NCBI RefSeq assembly: GCF_016863135.1
Contig: NZ_BOOH01000028.1
Span: forward strand, 60,113-124,112
DNA: 64,000 nucleotides
Direction: 5' to 3'
From: Planobispora longispora
GTDB lineage: Bacteria > Actinomycetota > Actinomycetes > Streptosporangiales > Streptosporangiaceae
This document shows, piece after piece, positions 8,048-16,989 of the stretch. The translations under genes and the position numbers were made by a program. The notes beneath the pieces were generated by a model. The model made no database searches and had not been told where the DNA came from. It saw only the letters and a list, made by a program, of their open reading frames with translations. Position 1 is the stretch's first letter. Each line of letters begins with the position of its first letter.

Positions 8048-9375
8048 GACTTCACGCTCTCGGCGGCGGAGGCGGTCTCGGGGGCGTCGAGGGTGACGAG
8101 GTCACGGCCCTTCGTCTCCTTGGCGACGAAGACGGTGATCAGCGTCAGGACGGCGGCGGCGGCCACGTAGAGCATGACCGGCAGCGCGGAGCCGTACGCC
8201 TGGAGCAGGGCGACCGCGATCAGCGGGGCGAGGCCGCCGGCGACGATCGAGGCGATCTGGGCGCCGAACGACACACCCGAGTAGCGCATCCGGGTGCCGA
8301 ACAGCTCGGAGAAGAACGCCGCCTGCGGGCCGTACATCGCGCCGTGCAGGACCAGGCCGACCGTGACCGCAAAGGTGATCGCGGCGAAGTTCCTGGTGTC
8401 GATCAGCGGGAAGAACGCGAAGGTCCACAGGCCCACGCCGGCCGCGCCGATCAGGTAGACCGGGCGGCGGCCCAGCCGGTCGGAGAGCGCGCCCCACAGC
8501 GGGATCGAGGCGAAGTGCACGGCCGAGCCGATCAGCACCGCGTTGAGCACGAAGCCCTTCTCCAGCTGGGCCGGCCCGGTCGCGTAGGTCAGCACGAACG
8601 CGGTGATCACGTAGTAGGAGACGTTCTCCGCGAAGCGGGCGCCGATCGCGGTGATCACGTCACGCCAGTGGTACCGGAAGACCTCGACGATGGGCAGGGT
8701 CGTGCTCGGCTTGGCGTTGGCCACGGCCTGCTGGAAGACCGGCGACTCGCTGATGGACAGCCGGATCCAGAGGCCGACCAGGACCAGCAGGCCCGAGAGC
8801 AGGAACGGGATCCGCCAGCCCCAGGAGTTGAACGCCTCGTCGGACTGGACCGCGGCCAGCACCGCCAGCACCGCGGTGGCCAGCAGGTTCCCGCCCGGCG
8901 CCCCGGCCTGCGGCCAGGAGGCCCAGAAGCCGCGCCGCGCGGGGTCGCCGTGCTCGGAGACGATGAGCACCGCGCCGCCCCACTCGCCGCCGAGGGCGAA
9001 GCCCTGCACCAGCCGGAGCGCGGTCAGCAGCAGCGGGGCCGCCGAGCCGATCGCCGCGTGGGTCGGCAGACAGCCGATCAGGAAGGTCGCGCCGCCCATC
9101 AGCAGCAGGCTGATCACCAGCAGTTTCTTGCGGCCGAGCCGGTCGCCGTAGTGGCCGAAGACCAGGGCGCCCAGCGGGCGGGCGACGAAGCCGACCGCGT
9201 AGGTGAGGAACGAGAGCAGGGTGCCGGTGAGCGGGTCGGACTTGGGGAAGAACAGCGCCGGGAAGACCAGTGCGGCGGCAGAGCCGTACAGGAAGAAGTC
9301 GTACCACTCGATCGTGGTGCCCACCAGGCTGGCGCCGACGATCTTTTTGATGGGGGTGCGGGATTTTTCTGCCAT
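8044..9375 (-). CDS. MHS-family MFS metabolite:proton symporter
   Basis: A 443-residue major facilitator protein with the family signature GTTIEWYDFFLYG at the start of TM1, DRLGRKK in the 2-3 loop and GGEWGGA in TM4. The second half carries the matching DRLGRR motif. MHS members import organic acids and zwitterions (KgtP, ShiA, ProP). Start was set at ATG 9375 (MAEKSRTP); an in-frame GTG lies 9 bp upstream at 9384. Its coupling to the secreted hydrolase and the nearby dehydrogenase suggests import of 3-hydroxybutyrate. An inverted repeat (9427-9442) 52 bp upstream is a candidate operator for the PucR-type regulator. Confidence 0.88.
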   Translation of the reverse strand: MAEKSRTPIKKIVGASLVGTTIEWYDFFLYGSAAALVFPALFFPKSDPLTGTLLSFLTYAVGFVARPLGALVFGHYGDRLGRKKLLVISLLLMGGATFLIGCLPTHAAIGSAAPLLLTALRLVQGFALGGEWGGAVLIVSEHGDPARRGFWASWPQAGAPGGNLLATAVLAVLAAVQSDEAFNSWGWRIPFLLSGLLVLVGLWIRLSISESPVFQQAVANAKPSTTLPIVEVFRYHWRDVITAIGARFAENVSYYVITAFVLTYATGPAQLEKGFVLNAVLIGSAVHFASIPLWGALSDRLGRRPVYLIGAAGVGLWTFAFFPLIDTRNFAAITFAVTVGLVLHGAMYGPQAAFFSELFGTRMRYSGVSFGAQIASIVAGGLAPLIAVALLQAYGSALPVMLYVAAAAVLTLITVFVAKETKGRDLVTLDAPETASAAESVKS

Positions 9376-9426
9376 CTCACTCACCAAGGGGAGTCGCTGA
9401 CGGGGGGATGTCGGCTCACCGTACGT

Positions 9427-9442
9427 AGTGACCGGCGTCACT
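9427..9442. promoter_or_regulatory. Inverted repeat upstream of transporter-hydrolase operon
   Basis: AGTGAC-CGGC-GTCACT is a perfect inverted repeat with 6-bp arms, placed 52 bp before the transporter ATG and inside the 128-bp gap after the PucR-like regulator gene. It is the obvious candidate binding site for that regulator. The assignment rests only on symmetry and position. Confidence 0.4.
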
Positions 9443-9503
9443 CCTATGGGGCTGGCCTCCATACCGGGTGGCGCCGCTATGTGGGCGGTCCGCGGCGTTC
9501 CGC

Positions 9504-11441
9504 TCAGCCGCGCAGGCGGTGCAGGCGCAGGGCGAGCTGGATCTCCAGCGCGCGCTCCGGATCCTGCCAGTCGGCCCCCAGGAGCTGGGAGATCCGGTCG
9601 AGGCGCTGGGTGACGGTGTTGACGTGGATGTGCAGGGCGTCGGCCGTGCGGGACAACGAGCCGCCCGCGCTGAAGTACGCCGTGAGGGTGCGCACCAGCG
9701 CCGTGCCCCTGCGGGTGTCGTAGTCGATCACCGGGCCGAGCGCCGTGCCGAGGAAGGAGCCGATGTCGCGCCCGTCGCCGATGAGCAGCCCGACGAAGCC
9801 CAGCTCCGCGGCGCCGGCGCCCTCCCCGGCCCGGTCCAGGGCCAGCAGCGCGTCGGCGCAGCGCCGCGCCTCGCGGTGGGCGGCGGCGACCCCGGCGTGG
9901 CCGCGGACCGGGCCGCAGGCGCCCGCCGTGGCCGGCCGGCCGAGGGAGGCGCTCAGCTCGGCCGCGATCCGCTTGGCGAGCGGTCCCGGCCGGTCGCCGG
10001 GGAGCAGGAGCACCAGCTCGTCGCCGCGCTGGGTGGCGAGCCCGTGCTCCAGCGTGGCCCGGGAGGAGGCCCAGAACGCGGCGCGCTCGCGCCCTCCCTC
10101 GTGGCGGACCACGGTCACCACGTGGTCGCGGTCCAGGTCCACCCCCACCCGCCGGGCCCGCTCGGCCAGCCCGTCCAGCTCGGGATGGGAGATCAGGTCG
10201 TCGAGCAGCTCGCCCCGGACCCGGCCCTCCGCCTCGGCCACCGTACGGCGGAACAGCAGCAGCAGCGCGGTGACCAGCGCGGCCCGCTCCAGGATGCGCT
10301 GGTCGGTGTCGGCCACCTGGCCCTCGGCCCGCAGCGCGAGCGTGCACAGCGGCTCGGCTCCGACGTCCACCGAGGCGACCAGCAGGTTGTCCTTGCGCAC
10401 GGTGCGGCCCAGCGCCCGGGACGCCTGCGCGGCGTCCGCGATCATCGCCGCGGTCGCGGCCGGTCCGCGCGGGCCCTCCCCGGGCCGGTGCCGCCGCGCG
10501 CCCGCGCCGTCCGGCCCGATCCGCGGCTCCAGGTCGTCCACGTCGCCGGTGATCGGCCGCCCGGTGCCGTCCAGCACCACCAGCGAGCCGCCGAGCACCT
10601 CGGTGACCACGGCGGCCACGTCCTCGACCCCGCCGCCGCGCAGCACCAGCCCGGTCATCCGGTCGTGCGCGAGCGCGGCGCGCTCCACCGCCTCGCTGTG
10701 CGCGTTGACCTGCCGGTTGGCCTCGCTGAGCTCCTCCAGGGCGTTCCTGGTCTCCTGCAGCAGTCGGGCGTTGTCGATGGCCACCGCCGCGTGGGCGGCC
10801 AGCGAGCCGAGCAGCACCACCTCGTCCTGGGTGAACGGCCGCACGCTCCGGTTGGCCGCGAACAGCACCCCGATGACCCGCCCGCCGAGCTTGAGCGGCA
10901 CGCCGAGGATGGCGACCAGGCCCTCCTCCTTCACCGCGTCGTCGATGTCGGTCATGTGGCGGAAGCGCTCGTCGGCGAAGTAGTCGGCCGTGGCGTACGG
11001 CGTGGCGGTCTGGGCCACCAGCCCGCCCAGCCCGGCCCCCATGGCCAGCCGGAGCGCGCGGAACTTGGCCGAGACCGAGCCGTCGGTGACCCTCATCCAG
11101 GTGTCGCCGCGGACGGGGTCGTGCAGGGTCATGTAGGCGGCGTCGGTGCCGAGCAGCTGCCGGGCCCGGCGCACGATGGCCTCCAGGACGGCGTCCAGGT
11201 CGCGCAGTCCGGCCAGGTCGCCCGCGGTGTCGAACAGCGCCGACAGCTCCGCCTCGCGCCTGGCCCTGCGCCGCAGCAGCTCCCGCACCTTCAGCGCGGT
11301 GAGCTTGGCCTCCTCCAGCTCGGCCAGCTTCTGCGGGGACGCCCCGGCGGTCCGGGCGGCCAGGACGGGCCCCTCGAACTCCACCGCCGACGCCTCCCTG
11401 GCCAGCAGGTCGAGGAACACCCGTGCGCTCATGTCGTCCAT
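9504..11441 (-). CDS. GAF-domain PucR-family transcriptional regulator
   Basis: The 645-residue regulator has a short coiled N-terminus, a GAF domain at about residues 85-235 (ending LAAHAAVAIDNARLLQETR), a middle GGDEF-like/CdaR-type region and a C-terminal PucR helix-turn-helix (SRTADALHIHVNTVTQRLDRI). Such proteins activate catabolic genes in response to a ligand bound by the sensory region. It lies between the dehydrogenase gene (58 bp upstream) and the transporter/hydrolase operon, all on the same strand, so it most likely controls hydroxybutyrate use. Start is ATG 11441, with a second in-frame ATG at 11432. Confidence 0.85.
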   Translation of the reverse strand: MDDMSARVFLDLLAREASAVEFEGPVLAARTAGASPQKLAELEEAKLTALKVRELLRRRARREAELSALFDTAGDLAGLRDLDAVLEAIVRRARQLLGTDAAYMTLHDPVRGDTWMRVTDGSVSAKFRALRLAMGAGLGGLVAQTATPYATADYFADERFRHMTDIDDAVKEEGLVAILGVPLKLGGRVIGVLFAANRSVRPFTQDEVVLLGSLAAHAAVAIDNARLLQETRNALEELSEANRQVNAHSEAVERAALAHDRMTGLVLRGGGVEDVAAVVTEVLGGSLVVLDGTGRPITGDVDDLEPRIGPDGAGARRHRPGEGPRGPAATAAMIADAAQASRALGRTVRKDNLLVASVDVGAEPLCTLALRAEGQVADTDQRILERAALVTALLLLFRRTVAEAEGRVRGELLDDLISHPELDGLAERARRVGVDLDRDHVVTVVRHEGGRERAAFWASSRATLEHGLATQRGDELVLLLPGDRPGPLAKRIAAELSASLGRPATAGACGPVRGHAGVAAAHREARRCADALLALDRAGEGAGAAELGFVGLLIGDGRDIGSFLGTALGPVIDYDTRRGTALVRTLTAYFSAGGSLSRTADALHIHVNTVTQRLDRISQLLGADWQDPERALEIQLALRLHRLRG

Positions 11442-11499
11442 TGTCGGTCCATCACAGACATGCCGGTCAGCGGGCAGGCGGGTCGGCGGCCGGGGACGG

Positions 11500-12258
11500 T
11501 CAGCGGGCGGTCCAGCCGCCGTCCACGGGCAGGGAGACGCCGGTGATGAAGGAGCCGTGCGGGCCGCACAGGTAGGCGACCAGCTCGGCCACCTCCTCGG
11601 GCTCGATCAGCCGCTTGATCGCGGCGGGTGCGAGCATGATCCGCTCGACGACCTCGTCGCCGCCGATGCCGTGGGTCTCGGCCTGGGCGTCGATCTGCCG
11701 CTCGACCAGCGGGGTGCGGACGTAGGCGGGGCACACGCAGGTGGAGGTGACGCCGTGCGGCGCGCCCTCGAGGGCGATGACCTTCGACAGCCCCTCCAGC
11801 GCGTGCTTGGCGGTGACGTACGCGGCCTTGTACGGCGAGGCGCGCAGGCCGTGGATGGAGGAGATGTTCACGATCCGGCCCCACCCCCGCTCGTACATCC
11901 CCGGCAGGACCGCGCGCACCAGCAGGAACGGCGCCTCGACCATGACCTTGAGGATCTTGGAGAAGATCTCCGGGGGGAACGCCTCGACCGGCGCCACATG
12001 CTGGAACCCGGCGTTGTTCACCACGATGTCCACGCCGTCGAGGAGCTCGCGGGGCAGGGCGTCCAGGAAGCCCGGATCCGACAGGTCCGCGACGGCGGGG
12101 GTCCCCGCCACCTCGGCGGCCACCTTCCCGGCCGCCTCGGCGTCCACGTCGACCACCACCACATGCGCGCCCGCGCCGGCCAGCCGGCGCGCGCAGGCGT
12201 GCCCGATCCCGCTGCCCGCTCCGGTCACCACGGCCCGTCGCCCCGTCAGGTCAATCAT
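11500..12258 (-). CDS. bdhA: 3-hydroxybutyrate dehydrogenase (SDR family)
   Basis: A 252-residue classical short-chain dehydrogenase. It has TGAGSGIGH for the cofactor, NNAG, and the catalytic Ser plus YVTAK. Features typical of 3-hydroxybutyrate dehydrogenases are GFQHVAPVEAFPPE after NNAG, CVCPAYVRTPLVE and the end PVDGGWTAR. It would oxidise D-3-hydroxybutyrate to acetoacetate with NAD in the cytoplasm, feeding acetyl-CoA. It is the first gene of the minus-strand cluster and lies 58 bp before the PucR-like regulator. Other SDR substrates are possible, but the local gene set fits this call well. Confidence 0.85.
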   Translation of the reverse strand: MIDLTGRRAVVTGAGSGIGHACARRLAGAGAHVVVVDVDAEAAGKVAAEVAGTPAVADLSDPGFLDALPRELLDGVDIVVNNAGFQHVAPVEAFPPEIFSKILKVMVEAPFLLVRAVLPGMYERGWGRIVNISSIHGLRASPYKAAYVTAKHALEGLSKVIALEGAPHGVTSTCVCPAYVRTPLVERQIDAQAETHGIGGDEVVERIMLAPAAIKRLIEPEEVAELVAYLCGPHGSFITGVSLPVDGGWTAR

Positions 12259-12341
12259 GGTGTGAATCTAGGCAACCATCCGAATCCCCGCCCATGTAGC
12301 CGATCGACACAGTGCCCTCACGGATTATGTGTGGCGCGCCC

Positions 12342-12992
12342 TCACCGCTGCCCGGCGGGGCGTGTCGCGTAGTCGCCGAGGGCGGGTTCCAGCAGGCCGA
12401 AGACGGTGACGGCGCGGGCGGCGACGGCGGGGGCGATCTCCTCGGGGCTCTCGCCGTCCAGTGTGCGGTTCAGCACCTCCCGGAAGAGCACGCGAAGCGC
12501 CCCGACGAGCTGGACGGCGGCCGCCCGGGGGATGACGTCGTCCGGGGCGGCGCCCGTCTCGGCGGCGAGGACGGCGGCGAGGGCGTCCTCGCGCAGCTCG
12601 TGGAGCTCGCGCAGGCGGGCGACCAGCGTGGGGCTGCCGGTGATCATGCGGGCGAACGGGAGTCCGCTGAAGCCGATGACCGGATCGTGCCGCCGCGCCG
12701 CGTCGAGGAAGTCCCGCCGGAGCGCGGTCAGGGCCGACTCCCCGGGGAGACGCGCTGTAACGGCGCGGGCCGGACCGGCGGTGAACTCCTCGTGATGATC
12801 GAGAGCCAGATCCTCCTTGCGTGGGAAATAGTTGGTGACGGTCATTTTCGCCACCCGGGACGCCGCCGCGATGTCGGCGATGGTCGTACGATCGAAACCG
12901 TGTTCGATGAAAAGGCGAGTGGCGTGATCGGAGATCGCCTGGCGGGTCTCCCGCTTCTTGGACTCCCGGAGGCCGATCGTCTGCGTGGTCAT
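12342..12992 (-). CDS. TetR-family repressor, divergent from sigma factor gene
   Basis: The 216-residue TetR regulator has its N-terminal helix-turn-helix at about residues 12-58 (RQAISDHATRLFIEHGFD, then VAKMTVTNYFPRKEDL). The C-terminal ligand domain has no assigned ligand. The start ATG at 12992 follows GGAGG. The gene is transcribed away from the sigma factor gene, with 115 bp between the two starts. Two copies of a shared DNA motif lie in that gap, one beside its own start and one over the sigma promoter. The simplest reading is that this protein represses both genes and releases them on binding a small molecule; this is inference. Confidence 0.9.
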   Translation of the reverse strand: MTTQTIGLRESKKRETRQAISDHATRLFIEHGFDRTTIADIAAASRVAKMTVTNYFPRKEDLALDHHEEFTAGPARAVTARLPGESALTALRRDFLDAARRHDPVIGFSGLPFARMITGSPTLVARLRELHELREDALAAVLAAETGAAPDDVIPRAAAVQLVGALRVLFREVLNRTLDGESPEEIAPAVAARAVTVFGLLEPALGDYATRPAGQR

Positions 12993-13009
12993 GCCTCCAC
13001 TCTCTCATG

Positions 13010-13035
13010 GATCCGACCAATTTTTAGGTTCGACA
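13010..13035. promoter_or_regulatory. Candidate TetR operator, copy 1
   Basis: Its right half TTTAGGTTCGACA (13023-13035) matches copy 2 at 12 of 13 positions; the left half is weaker, sharing TC-G-C. It lies 18 bp from the TetR start codon, a position expected for autorepression. Confidence 0.55.
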
Positions 13036-13044
13036 TATTTTTTC

Positions 13045-13073
13045 TTGACAGATTGATGTGTCGGTCATAACTT
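13045..13073 (+). promoter_or_regulatory. Sigma-70-type promoter of the sigma factor gene
   Basis: A consensus -35 TTGACA (13045-13050) and -10 TAACTT (13068-13073) are separated by exactly 17 bp. Transcription would begin near 13080, giving a leader of about 28 nt. The -10 lies inside operator copy 2, so a repressor bound there would block polymerase. Confidence 0.65.
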
Positions 13074-13084
13074 TAGGTCCGACA
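13059..13084. promoter_or_regulatory. Candidate TetR operator, copy 2, over the sigma promoter -10
   Basis: The site has perfect inverted ends, TGTCGG and CCGACA, around a 14-bp centre, and contains TTTAGGTCCGACA, nearly identical to copy 1. It covers the -10 hexamer of the promoter at 13045-13073. Confidence 0.6.
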
Positions 13085-13107
13085 CAACTTCGTGTGAGGA
13101 GACGCTC

Positions 13108-14028
13108 CTGATCACCACCACCGCGGACTCGGTCAAGGACTACCTCAAGCAGATCGGCACGATCCCGCTGCTCACCGCCGAGCAGGAGGTCGAGCTGGCC
13201 CGACGGATGGAGGCGGGCGTCTTCGCCCGGGAGCGGCTGGAGGCCGCCGGCGGGAAACTGCCCCCGGAGACCCGCGCCGAGCTGGAGTGGGTCGCCGCGG
13301 ACGGCCTGCGCGCCCGGGAGCACATGCTGGAGGCCAACCTCCGGCTGGTCGTCTCGGTCGCCAAGCGCTACACCGGCCGCGGCCTGCTCCTGCAGGACCT
13401 GATCCAGGAGGGCAACCTCGGGCTGATCCGCACCGTGGAGAAGTTCGACCACACCCTCGGGTTCAAGTTCTCCACCTACGCCACCTGGTGGATCAAGCAG
13501 GCCATCGGCCGGGCCGTGGCCGACCAGGCCCGGACCATCCGGGTCCCGGTCCACATGGTCGAACTGATCAACAGGCTGACCCGCGCCCGGCGGGAGCTCC
13601 TGGTCGACCTCGGCCGCGAGCCCACCGTCGAGGAGCTGGCCCGCGCGCTCGACCTGACCCCCGCCAAGGTCGCCGAGGTCCAGGGCTACGACCGCGAGCC
13701 CGTCTCGCTGCACACCCCGCTGGGCCAGGAGAGCGACGGCGAGTTCGGCGACCTCATCGAGGACACCGCCGCCGTCACGCCCGACGACGCCGTCACGGCC
13801 GACCTCCTGCGCGAGCACCTGCGCTCGGTGCTGGACACCCTCACCGAGCGCGAGGCCGGGGTGGTCGCGCTCCGCTTCGGCCTCGACGACGGGCGGCCCC
13901 GGACCCTCGACGAGATCGGGAAGATCTACGGTGTGACACGGGAGCGCATCCGCCAGATCGAGGCCAAGGCCATGTCCAAGCTCCGCCACCCGTCCCGGTC
14001 GCGCGCCCTGCGCGGCTACCTCGGCTGA
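13108..14028 (+). CDS. RNA polymerase sigma-70 factor (RpoD-like, non-essential type), CTG start
   Basis: A sigma factor of about 306 residues with region 1.2 ([20 protein letters not shown]), region 2 ([52 protein letters not shown]), region 3 and region 4 ([19 protein letters not shown]). It lacks the long acidic N-terminus of the principal sigma factor, so it is a group 2-like alternative factor akin to Streptomyces Hrd proteins. Coding sequence runs upstream of the first ATG (13207), which would delete region 1.2. The frame is open back to 13057 and has no ATG, GTG or TTG; CTG 13108 lies 6 nt after GAGGAG, so I take it as the start. Promoter and operators upstream suggest control by the divergent TetR. 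Confidence 0.88.
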   Translation: MITTTADSVKDYLKQIGTIPLLTAEQEVELARRMEAGVFARERLEAAGGKLPPETRAELEWVAADGLRAREHMLEANLRLVVSVAKRYTGRGLLLQDLIQEGNLGLIRTVEKFDHTLGFKFSTYATWWIKQAIGRAVADQARTIRVPVHMVELINRLTRARRELLVDLGREPTVEELARALDLTPAKVAEVQGYDREPVSLHTPLGQESDGEFGDLIEDTAAVTPDDAVTADLLREHLRSVLDTLTEREAGVVALRFGLDDGRPRTLDEIGKIYGVTRERIRQIEAKAMSKLRHPSRSRALRGYLG

Positions 14029-14036
14029 CGGCGCGC

Positions 14037-14102
14037 CCCGCGCCCGAGGCGCTGACGGAGCGTCCCGCGCCCGAGGCGCTGACGGAGCGTCCCACACCCG
14101 AG
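14037..14102. repeat. 27-bp tandem repeat, two perfect copies plus a partial third
   Basis: The unit at 14037-14063 is repeated exactly at 14064-14090, and 14091-14102 begins a degenerate third copy. It starts 8 bp after the sigma factor stop and ends shortly before the ribosome site of the mca gene. The period is a multiple of three, but the array lies outside both genes. Confidence 0.85.
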
Positions 14103-14139
14103 ACGACGACCAGACCTTCCCCACCCCCGAGGAGAAACC

Positions 14140-15021
14140 GTGGACACGAACACTTTGCGGCTGATGGCGGTGCACGCCCACCCCGACGACGAGTCGAGCA
14201 AGGGGGCGGCGACGCTGGCCCGTTACGCCGCCGAGGGGGTGGACGTGCTGGTCTGCACCTGCACCGGCGGGGAGCGCGGCGACGTGCTCAACCCGGCCAT
14301 GGACCGGCCCGGCGTCCTGGAGAACATGGCGGAGATCCGGCGCGGGGAGATGGCCGAGGCCGCCGCGATCCTCGGCGTGGAGCACCGCTGGCTCGGCTTC
14401 GTCGACTCGGGCCTGCCCGGGGAGGGGGAGCCGCTGCCGGAGGGCTGCTTCGCCGTCCAGGACCTGGAGGTCGCCGCGGCGCCGCTGGTGGCGGCGGTGC
14501 GGGAGTTCCGGCCGCACGTGATCCTCACCTACGACGAGACCGGCGGCTACCCGCATCCCGATCACATCATGACCCACCGGGTGTCCGTCGAGGCGTTCGA
14601 GGCGGCGGGCGACCCCGGCCGCTACCCGGACGCCGGCGAGCCGTGGCAGCCGTCGAAGCTCTACTACATGGTCTCGTTCTCCCGGGAGTGGTTCACCGCG
14701 ATCCACGAGGGGCTCCTCGCCCGGGGGCTGGAGTCGCCGCTGGCGGAGATGATCACGGAAGACTGGTTCGAGGGCATGCCCCAGCTGACCGCGACCACCC
14801 GGATCACCTGCGACGACTACTTCGAGACCCGGGACCGGGCGATCAAGGCGCACGCCACCCAGATCGACCCCGAGGGCCCCTGGTTCTCCACGCCGCGCGA
14901 CGTGGAGCGGGAGATCTGGCCCACCGAGGACTACCAGCTCGCCCGCTCCCACGTCGAGACGGAGCTCCCGGAGACCGACCTGTTCGCCGGACTCCGGAAG
15001 CTCCGCGAGCTCAGAGCGTGA
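14140..15021 (+). CDS. mca: Mycothiol S-conjugate amidase
   Basis: The 293-residue LmbE/PIG-L-type zinc amidase has the metal-binding HAHPDDES near residue 11 and the second motif [12 protein letters not shown]. Both, with CTGGERGD and the length, match Mca rather than the shorter MshB deacetylase. Mca cleaves mycothiol-toxin adducts to a mercapturic acid and GlcN-Ins, detoxifying electrophiles in actinobacteria. The start is GTG 14140 after GAGGAGA. Its 3' end overlaps the convergent tautomerase gene by 11 bp. Confidence 0.93.
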   Translation: MDTNTLRLMAVHAHPDDESSKGAATLARYAAEGVDVLVCTCTGGERGDVLNPAMDRPGVLENMAEIRRGEMAEAAAILGVEHRWLGFVDSGLPGEGEPLPEGCFAVQDLEVAAAPLVAAVREFRPHVILTYDETGGYPHPDHIMTHRVSVEAFEAAGDPGRYPDAGEPWQPSKLYYMVSFSREWFTAIHEGLLARGLESPLAEMITEDWFEGMPQLTATTRITCDDYFETRDRAIKAHATQIDPEGPWFSTPRDVEREIWPTEDYQLARSHVETELPETDLFAGLRKLRELRA

Positions 15022-15397
15022 CCGGGTAGGTCAGGGCCAGCTCGTCGCCCGGGACGCCGCGGATGCCCCAGTTCACCTTGGGCGCCTCCAGGATGACGAT
15101 CTCCAGATCCTCCGGGGCGAGGCCGAGCGCCTGCCCGGTCCGGTCGAACAGCGTCCGGATCAGATCGCGCTTGGCCTCCTCCGACCGGCCCTCGAAACAG
15201 ACGATCTCCACGATCAGATAGCGCTCGCTCCGCTGCGGGCAGAGCAGGTCGTCGGCGTCCAGCAGCAGGAAGCGGTGGAACCGCTTGTCCTGGGGGAGCT
15301 TCCACACCTCGGCCAGGCAGCCGTGCACGACGTCGGACAGCTCCCGCCGGAGCGGGGCCCACACGTCACGGCGACCGTAGAACTTGATCTGCGTCAT
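15011..15397 (-). CDS. Tautomerase-superfamily protein
   Basis: A 128-residue protein of the tautomerase_2 kind. It starts [13 protein letters not shown]; an initiator Met rather than Pro-1 follows, as in several YusQ-like members where the N-terminal proline is absent. It contains the conserved core [22 protein letters not shown] and ends with NWGIRG near the C-terminus, typical of the family. The reaction is unknown, and without Pro-1 classical tautomerase activity is doubtful. It is a single gene between mca (convergent) and fumC (26 bp upstream on the same strand), so it may be cotranscribed with fumC. Confidence 0.75.
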   Translation of the reverse strand: MTQIKFYGRRDVWAPLRRELSDVVHGCLAEVWKLPQDKRFHRFLLLDADDLLCPQRSERYLIVEIVCFEGRSEEAKRDLIRTLFDRTGQALGLAPEDLEIVILEAPKVNWGIRGVPGDELALTYPVTL

Positions 15398-15422
15398 GGG
15401 GCGAGTCTTCCAGGATTCCCGG

Positions 15423-16814
15423 CTACGCCGGCGGGCGGGTCATGGAGAGCACGTCGAGCAGGGCGTCGAGCTGCTCCTCGCCGATGGTCCCGTTCGCGAC
15501 GTGGCCGCGCTCGATGACGACCTGGCGGATGGTCTTCCGCTCGGCCAGCGCCTGCTTGGCGATCTTCGCGGCCTCCTCGTAGCCGACGTGGCGGTTGAGC
15601 GGGGTGACGATGGACGGCGACGACTCGGCGTACTCCCACAGCCGGTCGGCGTTGGCCGTGATGCCGTGGACGCAGCGGTCGGCCAGCAGCCGGGAGACGT
15701 TGGCGAGCAGCCGTACGGACTCCAGGACGTTGCGCGCCATGACCGGGAGCGCCACGTTGAGCTCGAAGCTGCCCGAGGCCCCGGCGAAGGCGATGGCGGC
15801 GTCGTTCCCGACGACCTGGGCGGCGACCATGCACACGGCCTCGGGGATGACCGGGTTGACCTTCCCGGGCATGATCGAGGAGCCGGGCTGCAGGTCGGGG
15901 AGGTTGATCTCGCCGAGCCCGGCGCGCGGGCCCGAGCCCATCCAGCGGAGATCGTTCGCGATCTTGTTGAGGGAGACCGCGACGGTCCGGAGCTGGCCGG
16001 AGAGCTCCACGACCGCGTCCCGGGCGCCCTGGGCCTCGAAGTGGTCGGGGGCCTCGGTGAACGGGAGCCCGGTGGCCTCGCGGAGCTTCTCGATGACCTT
16101 CGGCGCGAAGCCCGGCGGGGTGTTGACGCCGGTGCCGACCGCGGTCCCGCCCAGCGGGAGCTCGGCCAGGCGGGGCAGCGCGCTGCGCACCCGGGCGACG
16201 GCGTTGTCGATCTGGGTGGCGTAGCCGCCGAACTCCTGGCCCAGCGTGACCGGGGTGGCGTCCATCAGGTGCGTGCGGCCCGCCTTGACCACCTGCTCGA
16301 ACTCCATCGACTTCTGGCGCAGCGCGGTGGCCAGGTGCCGCAGGGACGGGATCAGGTGGTAGGTGACCTCGGTGAGGGCGGCGACGTGGATGGAGGTCGG
16401 GAACACGTCGTTGGACGACTGGGAGGCGTTGACGTGGTCGTTGGGATGGACCGGCCGGCCCAGCCGCTCCTCGGCCAGCGTGGCGATCACCTCATTGGCG
16501 TTCATGTTGGAGGAGGTTCCGGAGCCGGTCTGGAAGACGTCGATCGGGAACTCGCCGTCCCACTCGTTCTCCGCGATGTCGGTGGCGGCCTCGGCGATCG
16601 CCTGGGCCAGCTCCTTGTCGAGCACGCCCAGCTCGGAGTTGACCTCGGCGGCCAGCGCCTTGATCAGTCCGAGGGCCGCGATGTGCGGGCTCTCGAGGCC
16701 CCGCCCTGAGATCGGGAAGTTCTCGACCGCCCGCTGCGTCTGGGCCCGCCATTTCGCGCTCGCCGGAACGCGCACGTCACCCATCGAGTCATGTTCGATC
16801 CGATACTCGCTCAT
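15423..16814 (-). CDS. fumC: Class II fumarate hydratase
   Basis: The 463-residue fumarase C has the signature [11 protein letters not shown], the substrate-site pattern [14 protein letters not shown] and [11 protein letters not shown]. It converts fumarate to malate without a metal cluster in the TCA cycle. The start was placed at ATG 16814 ([12 protein letters not shown]), the family-typical N-terminus; the frame stays open 63 bp further but that part is not conserved. A second, unrelated fumarase (class I, iron-sulfur) lies 4 kb away at 20836-22488. Confidence 0.96.
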   Translation of the reverse strand: MSEYRIEHDSMGDVRVPASAKWRAQTQRAVENFPISGRGLESPHIAALGLIKALAAEVNSELGVLDKELAQAIAEAATDIAENEWDGEFPIDVFQTGSGTSSNMNANEVIATLAEERLGRPVHPNDHVNASQSSNDVFPTSIHVAALTEVTYHLIPSLRHLATALRQKSMEFEQVVKAGRTHLMDATPVTLGQEFGGYATQIDNAVARVRSALPRLAELPLGGTAVGTGVNTPPGFAPKVIEKLREATGLPFTEAPDHFEAQGARDAVVELSGQLRTVAVSLNKIANDLRWMGSGPRAGLGEINLPDLQPGSSIMPGKVNPVIPEAVCMVAAQVVGNDAAIAFAGASGSFELNVALPVMARNVLESVRLLANVSRLLADRCVHGITANADRLWEYAESSPSIVTPLNRHVGYEEAAKIAKQALAERKTIRQVVIERGHVANGTIGEEQLDALLDVLSMTRPPA

Positions 16815-16989
16815 GGACTCAGTCTGCAACGTGCGGGATAAGGGGATCGTTCGGCGGTGAGGTGTCCCCGCCGTCACGTCCGGGCGCGTCCGGAGTCACC
16901 GCCCCGGGTTCGGCCCGGTTCGGCCCGGTTCCGCCAGGTGCCGTCCCGGCGTCGGGCCGGGCGCCGGGCGGATGCCGGCGCCCGGACGC

